Origin: Candidatus Accumulibacter regalis
GTDB taxonomy: Bacteria; Pseudomonadota; Gammaproteobacteria; Burkholderiales; Rhodocyclaceae
NCBI GenBank assembly: GCA_000585075.1
Contig: JEMY01000002.1
Span: forward strand, 1-61,970
DNA length: 61,970 nt
Direction of reading: 5' to 3'
The notes under the pieces were generated by a model. The model was not told the DNA's origin, ran no database searches, and saw only the letters and a program-made list of their open reading frames with translations. The position numbers and the translations under genes were made by a program. Position 1 is the first letter of the stretch. Each line of letters opens with the position of its first letter. Shown here piece after piece: positions 52,941 through 61,790 of the stretch.

Positions 52941-54017
52941 ATGCTCTATAGAGAAAACGGTCAATTCAAGACTTCCTACGCCGCCGATCAGCAGGTCTTT
53001 CCGATTGCCCAGGACCGATGGGCGGTTGTCGGCATCGTGGTGTTTGCTTTCGTCGCTGTCCCTCTGCTGGTCGACGAATACATGTTCCGCGCCATCCTCA
53101 TCCCCTTTTTGATCCTCTCGCTGGCCGCTCTCGGGGTCAATATCCTGGTCGGCTACTGCGGGCAGATCACGCTTGGCGCCGGCGCTTTCATGGCGGTCGG
53201 GGCGTACGCGGCGTACAACTTTCACATCCGTGTCGAGGGTATGCCGCTACTGCTCTCCTTGCTGCTTGGCGGCTTCACTTCGGCCCTTGTCGGGATCGTT
53301 TTCGGAATACCGAGCTTGCGCGTGCGCGGCCTCTATCTGGCGGTTGCAACCCTGGCCGCGCAGTTCTTCACCGACTGGGTGTTCCTGCGCATTCCCTGGT
53401 TTACCGACAACTCCCTGTCGGGCAACGTTTCGGTCTCCAACCTGCAGGTGATGGGCTGGCAGCTTAACAACCCGCTCAACAAGTATCTGTTCTGCCTGGC
53501 GTTCCTGACGGTCTTCGCTTTGCTGGCGAAGAACATGACGCGTAGCGCCATCGGCCGGCAGTGGATGGCGATCCGTGACATGGACGTGGCTGCCGAGGTG
53601 ATCGGAATCCGGCCGCTGTTTGCCAAGCTCTCGGCGTTTGCCGTCAGTTCGTTTTTCGTCGGGACGGCGGGCGCCTTGTGGGCGTTCGTCCATCTGGCGT
53701 CGTGGGAGCCGGCGGCTTTCTCGGTCGACCGTTCGTTCCAGCTCCTGTTCATGGTCATCATTGGCGGCCTCGGTTCGGTCATGGGCAGTTTCTTCGGTGC
53801 GGCCTTCATCGTCATCCTGCCGATCGTACTGAATCGCCTGCTGCCGGAAATTGGAGACCTGGTCGGCGTCGAGATATCGACGGCCGGGATCTCGCACGCC
53901 GAGTTGATCATTTTCGGGGGGCTGATCATCTTCTTCCTGATCAAGGAGCCGCACGGCCTTGCCCGCCTGTGGTCGACCGGCAAGGAGAAACTTCGGCTCT
54001 GGCCATTCCCGCACTGA
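52941..54017 (+). CDS. livM: Branched-chain-type ABC transporter permease LivM
   Basis: A 358-residue inner-membrane permease with about ten helices. LGVNILVGYCGQITLGAGAFMAVGAYAAY and the RVRGLYLAVATLAAQFF segment are LivM hallmarks; GRQWMAIRDMDVAAEVIGI is the cytoplasmic coupling loop. Separated from livH by 15 bases and preceded by GGGGAGAG. Confidence 0.94.
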   Translation: MLYRENGQFKTSYAADQQVFPIAQDRWAVVGIVVFAFVAVPLLVDEYMFRAILIPFLILSLAALGVNILVGYCGQITLGAGAFMAVGAYAAYNFHIRVEGMPLLLSLLLGGFTSALVGIVFGIPSLRVRGLYLAVATLAAQFFTDWVFLRIPWFTDNSLSGNVSVSNLQVMGWQLNNPLNKYLFCLAFLTVFALLAKNMTRSAIGRQWMAIRDMDVAAEVIGIRPLFAKLSAFAVSSFFVGTAGALWAFVHLASWEPAAFSVDRSFQLLFMVIIGGLGSVMGSFFGAAFIVILPIVLNRLLPEIGDLVGVEISTAGISHAELIIFGGLIIFFLIKEPHGLARLWSTGKEKLRLWPFPH

Positions 54018-54114
54018 CTCGGGTGGTGGGGGTCGTTTCACGCTCGTAGCGGGGTTGTCCTGAGTCGAAGTTGTCGTTGCAGTGGTGTTGCCATTTTAAT
54101 AAGAGGAGACATTA

Positions 54115-55455
54115 ATGAACTTACGCAAGCTTGCATTAACTGCTTCACTCGGCGCCTTCATGCTGTCGGCGATAGCGTCGACGTCGGCGGTCGCAGCGAC
54201 TGCCAAGGAGCAGTTCTTTCCGGTCCTGGTGACTCGTACCGGTCCCATTGCGCCGAATGCCACACCTTGGGCGAACGGCTTTATCGATTATCTGAAACTG
54301 GTGAACACCAAGGGGGGGATCAACGGCGTCAAGACCGTTTTCGAGGAATGCGAGACGGGTTACGCCACCGACCGGATCGTCGAATGCTACGAGCGCCTGA
54401 AAGGCATGCATGGTGGTGCGACAGCGTTCCAGCCTCTGTCGACTGGCGGGACCTTTGCCCTCACGGAAAAAGCGCCGATCGACAAGATTCCCTTGATTAC
54501 AGCTGGTTATGGTCGTAGCGAATCGCAGAACGGTGCCGTCTTCACCTGGAACTTCCCCCTGCTCGGAACCTACTGGGTTGGCTCCGATGTGGCCATCCAG
54601 TACATCGCCAAGAAACTGGGGGGTGTCGCCAACCTGAAGGGCAAGAAGATCGCGCTGGTGTACCACGACAGCCCGTACGGGAAAGAGGCCATCCCGGTGC
54701 TCGAGGAGTTGAGCAAGAAATACGGTTACAGCGTGCAGCTCCTGCCTGTCGCCGCGCCAGGCGTTGAACAGAAAGCGACCTGGTTGCAGATCCGCCAGAA
54801 CAGGCCGGACTTCGTTCTGCTCTCCGGTTGGGGGGTGATGAACCTGACCGCGCTGCGCGAGGCGCAGGCCACCGGCTACCCGCGCGACAAGATGCTGGGC
54901 AACTGGTGGTCAGGCGCCGAACCCGATGTCGCCGATGTCGGTGAAGGGGCAAAGGGCTACAGCGCGCTGACCTTGCAACATGGCGCCGAGCGCAATTCGA
55001 AGGTGGTCAAGGACATTCTCGCTGCGCTGTATGCCAAGGGTCAGGGCACCGGGCCGAAAGAGGACGTTGGTAGCGTGCTCTACATGCGCGGCGTGCTCTC
55101 GGCGATGCTCGGCGTCGAGGGCGTTCGCAAGGCACAGGAGCGCTATGGCAAGGGCAAGGTGATGACCGGCGAGCAGGTGCGCTGGGGGCTGGAGAACCTT
55201 GATCTCGACCAGAAGACGCTCGACGCGATGGGCTTTGCTGGCGTGATGCGTCCGGTGCAGACTTCCTGCCTGGACCATATGGGCTCGTCGTGGGTTCGCG
55301 TTCACACCTGGAACGGCAAGAACTGGGAGTTTCCGTCCCAAGACTGGTACCAGGCCGATGCCAACACCTTGCGTCCGATGGTCATGCTCGCCTCCGGCAA
55401 GTACGCGGAAGAAAAGAAGCTGAAGCCGCGCACGCCTGAGGAGTGCAACAAGTAA
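54115..55455 (+). CDS. Periplasmic substrate-binding protein of the Liv-type transporter
   Basis: A 446-residue exported binding protein with a signal peptide (about 1-28, cleavage after AVAA). Two lobes of type I periplasmic-binding fold are present (FFPVLVTRTGPIAPNATPWANGFIDYLKLVN, then KKIALVYHDSPYGKEAIPVLEEL). Its length exceeds LivJ/LivK (about 370), as in binding proteins for larger acids. The AAGAGGAG site is strong. Tandem stem-loops follow the gene, which probably protect its mRNA and raise its level relative to the membrane parts. The substrate is not deducible, but the flanking CoA ligases imply an organic acid. Confidence 0.9.
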   Translation: MNLRKLALTASLGAFMLSAIASTSAVAATAKEQFFPVLVTRTGPIAPNATPWANGFIDYLKLVNTKGGINGVKTVFEECETGYATDRIVECYERLKGMHGGATAFQPLSTGGTFALTEKAPIDKIPLITAGYGRSESQNGAVFTWNFPLLGTYWVGSDVAIQYIAKKLGGVANLKGKKIALVYHDSPYGKEAIPVLEELSKKYGYSVQLLPVAAPGVEQKATWLQIRQNRPDFVLLSGWGVMNLTALREAQATGYPRDKMLGNWWSGAEPDVADVGEGAKGYSALTLQHGAERNSKVVKDILAALYAKGQGTGPKEDVGSVLYMRGVLSAMLGVEGVRKAQERYGKGKVMTGEQVRWGLENLDLDQKTLDAMGFAGVMRPVQTSCLDHMGSSWVRVHTWNGKNWEFPSQDWYQADANTLRPMVMLASGKYAEEKKLKPRTPEECNK

Positions 55456-55463
55456 GGTCCCGC

Positions 55464-55512
55464 GGACTCGTCACCGCGAGTCCTTTGTCAGCCCTCCCGC
55501 TTGCGGGAGGGC
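55464..55512 (+). other. Two tandem stem-loops between the binding-protein and livF genes
   Basis: The first is GGACTCG (55464-55470) with CGAGTCC (55477-55483); the second is a 10-base perfect dyad, GCCCTCCCGC (55491-55500) with GCGGGAGGGC (55503-55512), separated by TT. Only TTT follows the first hairpin. They probably act as an mRNA stabiliser or partial terminator within the operon. Confidence 0.65.
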
Positions 55513-55535
55513 GGCCCGCTTAGCGAAGAGACGCC

Positions 55536-56348
55536 ATGAGCACTGCCAACATCCTTCTCCGAGTCAATAGCATCGAGGTGATCTACAACCACGTGATCCT
55601 GGTGCTCAAGGGCGTTTCCTTCAGCGTTCCTGAAGGAGGCGTCGTGGCGCTTCTTGGCGGCAACGGCGCTGGCAAGACGACGACCCTGCGCGCGGTCAGT
55701 AATCTGCTGCACGGTGAACGCGGTGAAGTCACCAAGGGCACCATCGAGTTGCGCGACGAGCGCATCGAGGCGCTGACACCGGCCGAACTGGTCAAACGTG
55801 GCGTCATTCAGGTGATGGAGGGGCGACACTGCTTTGCTCACCTGAGTATCGAAGAAAACCTGCTCACCGGTGCGTACACGCGCAGCGACGGAAAAGCCGC
55901 GATCAACGAGACGCTGGAGAAGGTCTATGCGTATTTCCCAAGGTTGAAAACCCGCCGCAGCAGCCAGGCGGCGTACACCTCGGGCGGCGAGCAACAGATG
56001 TGCGCCGTCGGGCGGGCGCTGATGGCCAGTCCGCGCATGGTGCTGCTCGACGAACCGTCGATGGGCCTCGCTCCACAGATCGTCGACGAGGTATTCGGCA
56101 TCGTCAAGGATCTCAATCAGAAGGAAGGCGTCACCTTCCTGCTCGCCGAACAGAACACCAATATGGCTCTGCGCTATGCAGACTTCGGCTACATCCTCGA
56201 AAACGGTCGTGTGGTGATGGAGGGTGCGGCCAAGGATCTGGCGGCCAACGAAGACGTCAAGGAGTTCTATCTCGGGCTGTCTTCCGCCGGGCGCAAGAGC
56301 TTCAAGGACGTCAAGCACTATCGTCGTCGCAAGCGCTGGCTGTCGTGA
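55536..56348 (+). CDS. livF: Branched-chain-type ABC transporter ATP-binding protein LivF
   Basis: A 270-residue ATPase, the second nucleotide-binding subunit of the transporter. Walker A is GGNGAGKT, the signature YTSGGEQQM and Walker B MVLLDEPSMGLAP. A basic C-terminal tail (KHYRRRKRW) extends beyond the usual LivF end. Lies 80 bases after the binding-protein gene, past two stem-loops. Confidence 0.94.
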   Translation: MSTANILLRVNSIEVIYNHVILVLKGVSFSVPEGGVVALLGGNGAGKTTTLRAVSNLLHGERGEVTKGTIELRDERIEALTPAELVKRGVIQVMEGRHCFAHLSIEENLLTGAYTRSDGKAAINETLEKVYAYFPRLKTRRSSQAAYTSGGEQQMCAVGRALMASPRMVLLDEPSMGLAPQIVDEVFGIVKDLNQKEGVTFLLAEQNTNMALRYADFGYILENGRVVMEGAAKDLAANEDVKEFYLGLSSAGRKSFKDVKHYRRRKRWLS

Positions 56349-56481
56349 GCCGGTCCGGGGCTGCCCGCGCCCTGCCGGCTGTCGTCGGCGCCCGGCTGCC
56401 GGAGCGGCCATTTCTTCTCTCGCACTGGCGGGGCGTCTTCGCTGTCTGGTGCGAACCGCCTTACCGTGTGAGTGAGCACCC

Positions 56482-57714
56482 ATGACCTACTACGATTCTC
56501 TGGAAACGCGTTCGCCGGTCGAGCGCGAAGCCTGGCTGATGGCGCACTTGCCGCAGCAGCTCGCCCTGGCCAGGAGGAAGTCGGCGTACTGGCGCCAGCG
56601 GCTGGCCGACGTGGCGGTCAACAGCATCGGCTCGCGCGCAGCACTGGCGACGTTGCCACTGCTGCGCAAGAGCAAGCTTGGCGAACTGCAATGCGCTGCG
56701 CCGCCTTTCGGGGGGCTGACGGCGACGCCGATGACCGGCCTCTCGCGTGTCTTTGCATCGCCTGGCCCGATCTACGATCCCGAAGGGCAGGGGCAGGACT
56801 GGTGGCGCTTTGCGCGTGCCCTGTTCGCCGCCGGTTTCCGCGCCGGCGACCTGGTGCACAACACTTTCTCGTACCATTTCACGCCGGCCGGCTTCATGCT
56901 TGAAGGCGCGGCACACAAGCTCGGTTGTCCGGTGTTTCCGGCCGGCGTCGGGCAGACCGACATGCAGGTGCAGGCGATAGCCGACCTCAAGCCGGCCGCC
57001 TACGTCGGCACGCCGTCGTTTCTGCGCACGATCCTCGAGAAAGCGGACGAATTGGGTGCCGACGTCAGCTCGCTGCGCAAGGCCGTCGTTTCGGGAGAGG
57101 CCCTGCCGGCGACGCTGCGCAAGCTGCTCAACGACCGCGGCGTCGTCGTTCGCCAGGCGTATGCGTCTGCCGACCTGGGCTTGATCGCCTATGAAACGCC
57201 GAGCGAGGAGGGCCTGGTCGTCGAGGAAGACGTGCTGCTCGAGATCGTTCGCCCGGGGACCGGTGATCCGGTTGCCGAAGGCGAGGTTGGCGAAGTGGTG
57301 GTGACCAGTTTCAATGCCGATTACCCGCTGATTCGCTTTGCCACCGGCGACCTGTCGGCTCTGCTGCCGGGGATCAGCCCCTGCGGGCGGACCAACGTCC
57401 GTATCAGGGGCTGGCTGGGACGTGCGGATCAGGCGACCAAGGTCAAGGGGATGTTCGTACACCCCTCGCAGGTCGCTGCGCTCGTTGCACGGCACGGCGA
57501 AATCGGCCGCGCCCGCCTGGTGGTCGACAATCCCAGTGGCCACGATCGGATGACCTTGCACTGCGAGGTCGCTGATCCGTCGGCCGCGCTGCAGGCGGCC
57601 GTGGTGGCCAGCATTCGCGAGCTCACCAAGCTGCGCGGCGAGGTGGCTTTCCTGCCTGCCGGGACCTTGGCCAACGACGGCACGGTGATCGAAGACCGGC
57701 GCAGCTACGCGTGA
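56482..57714 (+). CDS. PaaK-like adenylate-forming enzyme with atypical P-loop
   Basis: A 410-residue protein of the phenylacetate-CoA ligase family, shorter than PaaK (about 435). It begins with YYDSLETRSPVEREAW, the family N-terminus. Where PaaK has the Thr/Ser/Gly phosphate-binding loop, residues 91-104 read ASPGPIYDPEG, so the canonical SGTTG is missing. Later blocks are kept: YVGTPSFLRTILEKA, SGEALP, RQAYASADLGLIAYE, FATGDLSALLPG and GRADQATKVKGMFVHPSQV. It may still ligate an acid to CoA, using a different loop, or have a changed function. Downstream of livF by 133 bases; the next gene overlaps by four bases (GTGA). Confidence 0.82.
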   Translation: MTYYDSLETRSPVEREAWLMAHLPQQLALARRKSAYWRQRLADVAVNSIGSRAALATLPLLRKSKLGELQCAAPPFGGLTATPMTGLSRVFASPGPIYDPEGQGQDWWRFARALFAAGFRAGDLVHNTFSYHFTPAGFMLEGAAHKLGCPVFPAGVGQTDMQVQAIADLKPAAYVGTPSFLRTILEKADELGADVSSLRKAVVSGEALPATLRKLLNDRGVVVRQAYASADLGLIAYETPSEEGLVVEEDVLLEIVRPGTGDPVAEGEVGEVVVTSFNADYPLIRFATGDLSALLPGISPCGRTNVRIRGWLGRADQATKVKGMFVHPSQVAALVARHGEIGRARLVVDNPSGHDRMTLHCEVADPSAALQAAVVASIRELTKLRGEVAFLPAGTLANDGTVIEDRRSYA

Positions 57715-58229
57715 GGCGCGCGCTTGCCGCGATCGTCGCCTCCCTGCTGGCGGCTTCGCTTTGCGCCGACGACGACGCGCCGGACACGGCGAGTTCGGCT
57801 GCCGCTTCCGGGCCGCAGGTCGGCGACTGCGTGATCTTTCGTGAGGGCGGCGCGGGCCGGCTCCTGACGGCGCCGACCTATTGGCTTAAAGGCTCGATCG
57901 CCGCGCTCTCCCGGCAGCGGCGGCAGCTTGATCGCTGTCCGCACATCGGCAAACCCGCATCCGCCTTTACGCCAGCCGACCAGGCGCGGCTGGCGGCGGC
58001 GATGCCTTGCGTGGAGCAGACTTCGGCAAGCGCTTTGGCCACTCCACCTCGCGAGGTGGAGGTGATGCGTGTACAGGTGGCGGTCGCTGATTGGGAAACG
58101 CCATGGTCGCACCAGCACGGCACGACAGGATGGCTGTTCCGCGGTCGCTTCCTCGAGCAGCCCCTGGCGAAGGGCGCGCTGATCGACATGGATGCGACCT
58201 GGCTCGAGCGCTGCGAGGCCGGGCGGTGA
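57711..58229 (+). CDS. Secreted hypothetical protein of the ligase/CoA-transferase operon
   Basis: A 172-residue protein with a signal peptide (about 1-19, cleavage near LCA/DDD). It starts with GTG overlapping the stop of the PaaK-like gene and ends overlapping the start of the CoA-transferase gene, so it is translationally coupled on both sides. It contains Cys residues (GDCVIF, DRCPHIG, MPCVEQ, ERCEAG) and a conserved-looking WLFRGRFLEQPLAKGALIDMD ending. I recognise no family. The couplings make it very likely real. Confidence 0.75.
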   Translation: MRRALAAIVASLLAASLCADDDAPDTASSAAASGPQVGDCVIFREGGAGRLLTAPTYWLKGSIAALSRQRRQLDRCPHIGKPASAFTPADQARLAAAMPCVEQTSASALATPPREVEVMRVQVAVADWETPWSHQHGTTGWLFRGRFLEQPLAKGALIDMDATWLERCEAGR

Positions 58230-59392
58230 GCGGCGCGCCGCTGCACGGGGTTCGCGTTCTCGACCTCAGCCGGTTGCTTCCCGGTCCGGTCGCTACCCTG
58301 CATCTGGCCGATCTGGGCGCCGATGTGATCAAGATCGAAGATCGGGGTGCTGGCGACTACGCGCGCCTGCTCGGCGATGGCCCGGGCGGCGTCAGCGCTT
58401 TCTATCGCAGTGTCAATCGCAACAAGCGTGGCTTGCGCCTCGACCTCAAGCAGCCGCAAGGGCGGGCGGCGTTCCTGCGCCTGGTGGCCACTGCCGACGT
58501 GTTGGTCGAGAGCTTCCGGCCCGGTGTCAGCGACCGGCTCGGCATCGGCTATCAGGCGCTGCGCGCCATCAACGCAAAGCTCGTCTACTGCGCGATCACC
58601 GGTTACGGACAGAATGGTCCGCTGGCGATGGCCGCAGGACACGATCTCAACTACATTGGCCTGGCCGGAGTCCTCGACCAGATCGGCGTCAAGGGTGGGC
58701 CACCGGCAATTCCGAATCTGCAGATCGGCGACTTGCTCGGCGGCGCAATGAGTGCGGTGATGGGAATCCTTGCTGCCTTGTTCGATGCGCAACGCACCGG
58801 CCAGGGCCGCCTGGTCGACGTGGCCATGAGCGACGCGGTTCTGGCGCACAATCTTTTTCCACTGTTTGCGCTGCACGGTTCCGCCGGCGTTGCAGAGCGC
58901 GGGTGCGACGTGCTCACCGGCGGCGACCCTGGCTATGGCGTCTATGCCACCGCGGATGGACGCTACATGGCCGTCGCGCCGCTCGAGAAGAAGTTCTGGG
59001 ACGTCTTCTGCGCTGCCCTGCAGCGCCCCGACTGGAAGCCACTGCATGGTGCGCGCGGGGCGGCTGCGGTCGCCTTGCGTCGGGAAATCGAAAGCCTCTT
59101 TCTCAGCCGCACGCAGGCCGACTGGTGTGCTTTCTTTGCCGCTATCGATTGTTGCGTTACGCCTGTGCTCGGTGTCGCAGAGGCGCTTGAACACGCGCAG
59201 TTCGTTGCTCGCGAGATGGTCGTGCACGCCGACGGGGTCACCCAGTACGCGCCGCCGGTGAAACTCTCGGGCTGGGTTTTTGCCGTCGAGCGCGCCGCGC
59301 CCGCCGCCGGCGAGCACGGTGAGGAGGTTCTGCTTGAGGCGGGATTCTCAGCCGACGAGATCGCCACCCTGCGCGCGGCGTCGGTCACCTGA
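58226..59392 (+). CDS. CaiB/BaiF family CoA transferase (Amacr-like)
   Basis: A 388-residue class III CoA transferase or 2-methylacyl-CoA racemase. The N-terminal [32 protein letters not shown] is diagnostic; [19 protein letters not shown] carries the catalytic Asp, and [12 protein letters not shown] is also present. The start is GTG at 58226, overlapping the previous gene's TGA by four bases; the open frame continues upstream within that gene. The sequence resembles alpha-methylacyl-CoA racemases more than formyl-CoA transferases. It ends the ligase-transporter operon and would act on the acyl-CoA made upstream. Confidence 0.88.
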   Translation: MSGAPLHGVRVLDLSRLLPGPVATLHLADLGADVIKIEDRGAGDYARLLGDGPGGVSAFYRSVNRNKRGLRLDLKQPQGRAAFLRLVATADVLVESFRPGVSDRLGIGYQALRAINAKLVYCAITGYGQNGPLAMAAGHDLNYIGLAGVLDQIGVKGGPPAIPNLQIGDLLGGAMSAVMGILAALFDAQRTGQGRLVDVAMSDAVLAHNLFPLFALHGSAGVAERGCDVLTGGDPGYGVYATADGRYMAVAPLEKKFWDVFCAALQRPDWKPLHGARGAAAVALRREIESLFLSRTQADWCAFFAAIDCCVTPVLGVAEALEHAQFVAREMVVHADGVTQYAPPVKLSGWVFAVERAAPAAGEHGEEVLLEAGFSADEIATLRAASVT

Positions 59393-59439
59393 CGCCGCCG
59401 CTCCGAGCACGCTGGCGGGTTTGGCCGGCGTGACCCGGC

Positions 59440-59892
59440 TCAGGGCTTCTTCTTGGTCTCGTCGTCGCTCTGAGCGGCCTGTTGCGCTGCGGCTGCGGCC
59501 TGCTTCATCTGTTCCTGCATCTGCTGCATCATCGTCCACGGCCACATCGTCGCCTGCTTGAGCGCATCGGCGCCGCCGGGAATACCAAGCGCGTTGGTCT
59601 GCGTGTCGTCGTTGCCGCCGCTGGCAGCCGTCGTGAGATTGCTGCCCATGTGTCCCATCGCGCGCACGGCGTTGAGTGTCACGCATTGCATTTCCAGGCC
59701 CTGGATGGTCATCTGCAGCATCGACAGGTTCATTTTCAGCCAGCTCTCGACCGCTTTGAGATCCCTGACCTTCTTCTCGATCTCTTCGACGTCCAGCGTA
59801 GGGGTGACCATGCCCGGCAACGAAAAGCCCATGTTGCCCCACATTTTCTTCGCAAAGCTCATTGGATCGGTTAGAGAATCGTTACTGGACAT
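59440..59892 (-). CDS. phaM: PhaM-like PHA granule regulatory protein
   Basis: A 150-residue protein with the PhaM/PHA-granule pattern: N-terminal PMSFAKKMWGNMGFSLPGMVTPTLDVEEIEKKVRDLKAVESWLKMNLSML and a middle helix region MTIQGLEMQCVTLNAVRAM. A Gln/Ala/Met-rich helix follows, and the C-terminus is basic (DDETKKKP), in line with PhaM-type DNA contact. In Ralstonia, PhaM activates PHA synthase and tethers granules to the nucleoid. It supports a PHA-storing organism. GGAG lies eight bases upstream. It converges with the CoA-transferase gene. Confidence 0.85.
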   Translation of the reverse strand: MSSNDSLTDPMSFAKKMWGNMGFSLPGMVTPTLDVEEIEKKVRDLKAVESWLKMNLSMLQMTIQGLEMQCVTLNAVRAMGHMGSNLTTAASGGNDDTQTNALGIPGGADALKQATMWPWTMMQQMQEQMKQAAAAAQQAAQSDDETKKKP

Positions 59893-60032
59893 TTTGCAGC
59901 TCCGGTGGTGGTGGAATCGGCCATGTTAGCAAAGTTTGGCGCTCTTCGGGGCAGGGTGCCGATTATTGGAATCACTTGCCGCTGGCGGGCGCGGTGGCCA
60001 GGCAGGGCGGGCGCATGAGGCGCGTTCACCAA

Positions 60033-60824
60033 TCACAGGCGGTAGCAGAACAGGCGCGTCTGGCGCGCGTCGTTGACTTCGACGATCTGCTCGGCAGCGA
60101 CGTCGGGCACGGCGAAACTGTTGCTGATGAACAGGGCTCCCGGTCGCATCTCGCGCTGCGCCTTTTCCCAGAGTGCAGCCATCGGGGCCGGCGACAGGAA
60201 GGCATAGACGACGTCGTAAGCGCTCAGTTCGGTATGCCAGATGTCACCCCAGCGCCAGTCGCAGTTGGTCAGGCCAAGCGTGCGCAGGCGTCCAACGGCC
60301 CAGGTCGCCGGGGCGTTTTCGACGCCGGTGAAACACGCCTCCGGCCGCTGCCTGGCGAGCGGAGCGAGCACGCTGCCGACGCCGGCGCCAAGGTCGAGAA
60401 AGCGCATTGCGGGGAGGTCGCCGGTCAGTTCGGCGAGAGCTGCGGCGCTGGCTCTGTTGGACAGGTAGAGCGGTACCTGTCCACCAAGTGCGCCGCGATA
60501 GACGAGCAGCAGCAGGATGAACAGCAGCAGGTACCAGCCCGGGTCAATGGCGAGCGTCGAAGCAGCCCATGCCAGCGGTACGAAGAGCGCGTGAATCAGG
60601 CGCCACCACCAGGCCTGTCGCGTGATGCTGGCGAAGAGCAGCGCGACGGCGCCAATCGCCAGGGCCGTCTGCGGCCATGGCAGCTGTTCATTACGCAGGC
60701 CGTAGTACGGCCAGGCGAGCGACAGTACGGCGAGCGTCGCGGCGAGCTGCAGGGCGAGCTGACGACGCTGCGACCCGAGCACCGTTGCCACGGCGTCAGC
60801 GCTTTCGGGCGGGGGTGAAGGCAA
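60033..60824 (-). CDS. Membrane-anchored class I SAM-dependent methyltransferase-like protein
   Basis: A 263-residue protein. Three or four hydrophobic helices occupy residues about 24-110, then a Rossmann-type methyltransferase domain with the SAM motif FLDLGAGVGSVLAPLA (about residue 141) and the acidic loop TGVENAP. The motif DVVYAFLSPAPM is the usual post-sheet segment. The start is a TTG with GGAG upstream; no ATG gives a better N-terminus. The substrate is unknown. Next to phaM but separated by 140 bases. Confidence 0.78.
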   Translation of the reverse strand: MPSPPPESADAVATVLGSQRRQLALQLAATLAVLSLAWPYYGLRNEQLPWPQTALAIGAVALLFASITRQAWWWRLIHALFVPLAWAASTLAIDPGWYLLLFILLLLVYRGALGGQVPLYLSNRASAAALAELTGDLPAMRFLDLGAGVGSVLAPLARQRPEACFTGVENAPATWAVGRLRTLGLTNCDWRWGDIWHTELSAYDVVYAFLSPAPMAALWEKAQREMRPGALFISNSFAVPDVAAEQIVEVNDARQTRLFCYRL

Positions 60825-61373
60825 GGCCTTGCTCCAGAGGATCGAGTGCCGGGTTGAAAGGGCAGGGGTGTCGGGCTGCTGGCCGTTCAGTGCGCTGCTG
60901 GCTGTTTTGCCGGCTCAGGTGGCTGCGCCCCGTGGGAGAAGCTTGCCTGGTTTGAGCGGCAGGCAGGCAGAACACGCGTCGTGGCGCGTTTGCCGGAGGC
61001 GCGAGCGGTCCTCGTTGCGTGTCGCCCAGGGAACCTCCCGGCCGCCGAAAAGTGGCAGCCATTCCCTTGCGCGATGTGGGCTTGCGCCCTGCCCGCCGCG
61101 GGGCAGCCGGCGAATTCGCGAGACGCGCGCCAAAGCGGTTCTTCAGGGTGGCAACGCGATCGTTCGCCAGCGGCGGATGGTTCGGGTAGAAGCGACTCGT
61201 CGGGGGGCTCATGGGGTGGCTCAGCGGGGGGCTCGTCGCGCCGAAAGGACCCCTTCGCTAGCGCCAGGGGCCGTGACGCAGCGATTTTACGTCCTCCAGC
61301 ACGCGAAAGTGCCGAAAGAAGCGTGCGAAGGCCTGTCTGATGGTATATACTCTCGCGCTGCTCGAAAAACAAT
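60825..61373. other. Intergenic region of about 550 bases before the tRNA cluster
   Basis: No supported gene; overlapping frames on both strands lack ribosome sites and homology-like sequence. The base composition is GC-rich. The tRNA promoter begins at its right end. Confidence 0.5.
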
Positions 61374-61402
61374 TTGACAGTGTATTGCTCAGGTGTCAAA
61401 AT
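61374..61402 (+). promoter_or_regulatory. Strong sigma70 promoter of the tRNA-tuf cluster
   Basis: TTGACA at 61374-61379 and CAAAAT at 61397-61402 with a 17-base spacer; the -10 lies 15 bases before tRNA-Tyr. The consensus -35 fits a strongly expressed tRNA operon. Confidence 0.75.
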
Positions 61403-61417
61403 CCTGGGTTCTGAGCT

Positions 61418-61502
61418 GGAGGGATACCCAAGTGGCCAACGGGATCAGACTGTAAATCTGACGGCTCTGCCTTCGAAGGTTCGAATCCTTCTCCCTCCAC
61501 CA
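61418..61502 (+). tRNA. tRNA-Tyr (anticodon GTA)
   Basis: An 85-nt class II tRNA with CCA encoded. The acceptor GGAGGGA pairs with TCCCTCC. The anticodon arm TCAGA-CTGTAAA-TCTGA gives GTA. A long variable arm is present, as expected for bacterial tRNA-Tyr. Confidence 0.96.
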
Positions 61503-61552
61503 AAATGCCGCTGTTGGTGGCCTAGCTTTGGCGTGCTTCGGGTAATGGTTTT

Positions 61553-61626
61553 GCGGGTGTAGCTCAATGGTAGAGCTGAAGCCTTCCAAGCTTATGACGA
61601 GGGTTCGATTCCCTTCACCCGCTCCA
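61553..61626 (+). tRNA. tRNA-Gly (anticodon TCC)
   Basis: A 74-nt cloverleaf with CCA encoded. The acceptor GCGGGTG pairs with CACCCGC. The anticodon loop CTTCCAA gives TCC, reading GGA and GGG. The T arm is nearly the same as that of the tRNA-Gly(CCC) at 12474. The first anticodon-stem pair appears mismatched. Confidence 0.95.
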
Positions 61627-61665
61627 CGTTGCGGTCGCAGAACAGCTTCAGGCATCGCGCACGCC

Positions 61666-61740
<75 letters not shown>

Positions 61741-61790
61741 CTGTTTGGTGCCATAGATTCACTAATTTTTAACGTCTTGAGGTACCGGTA

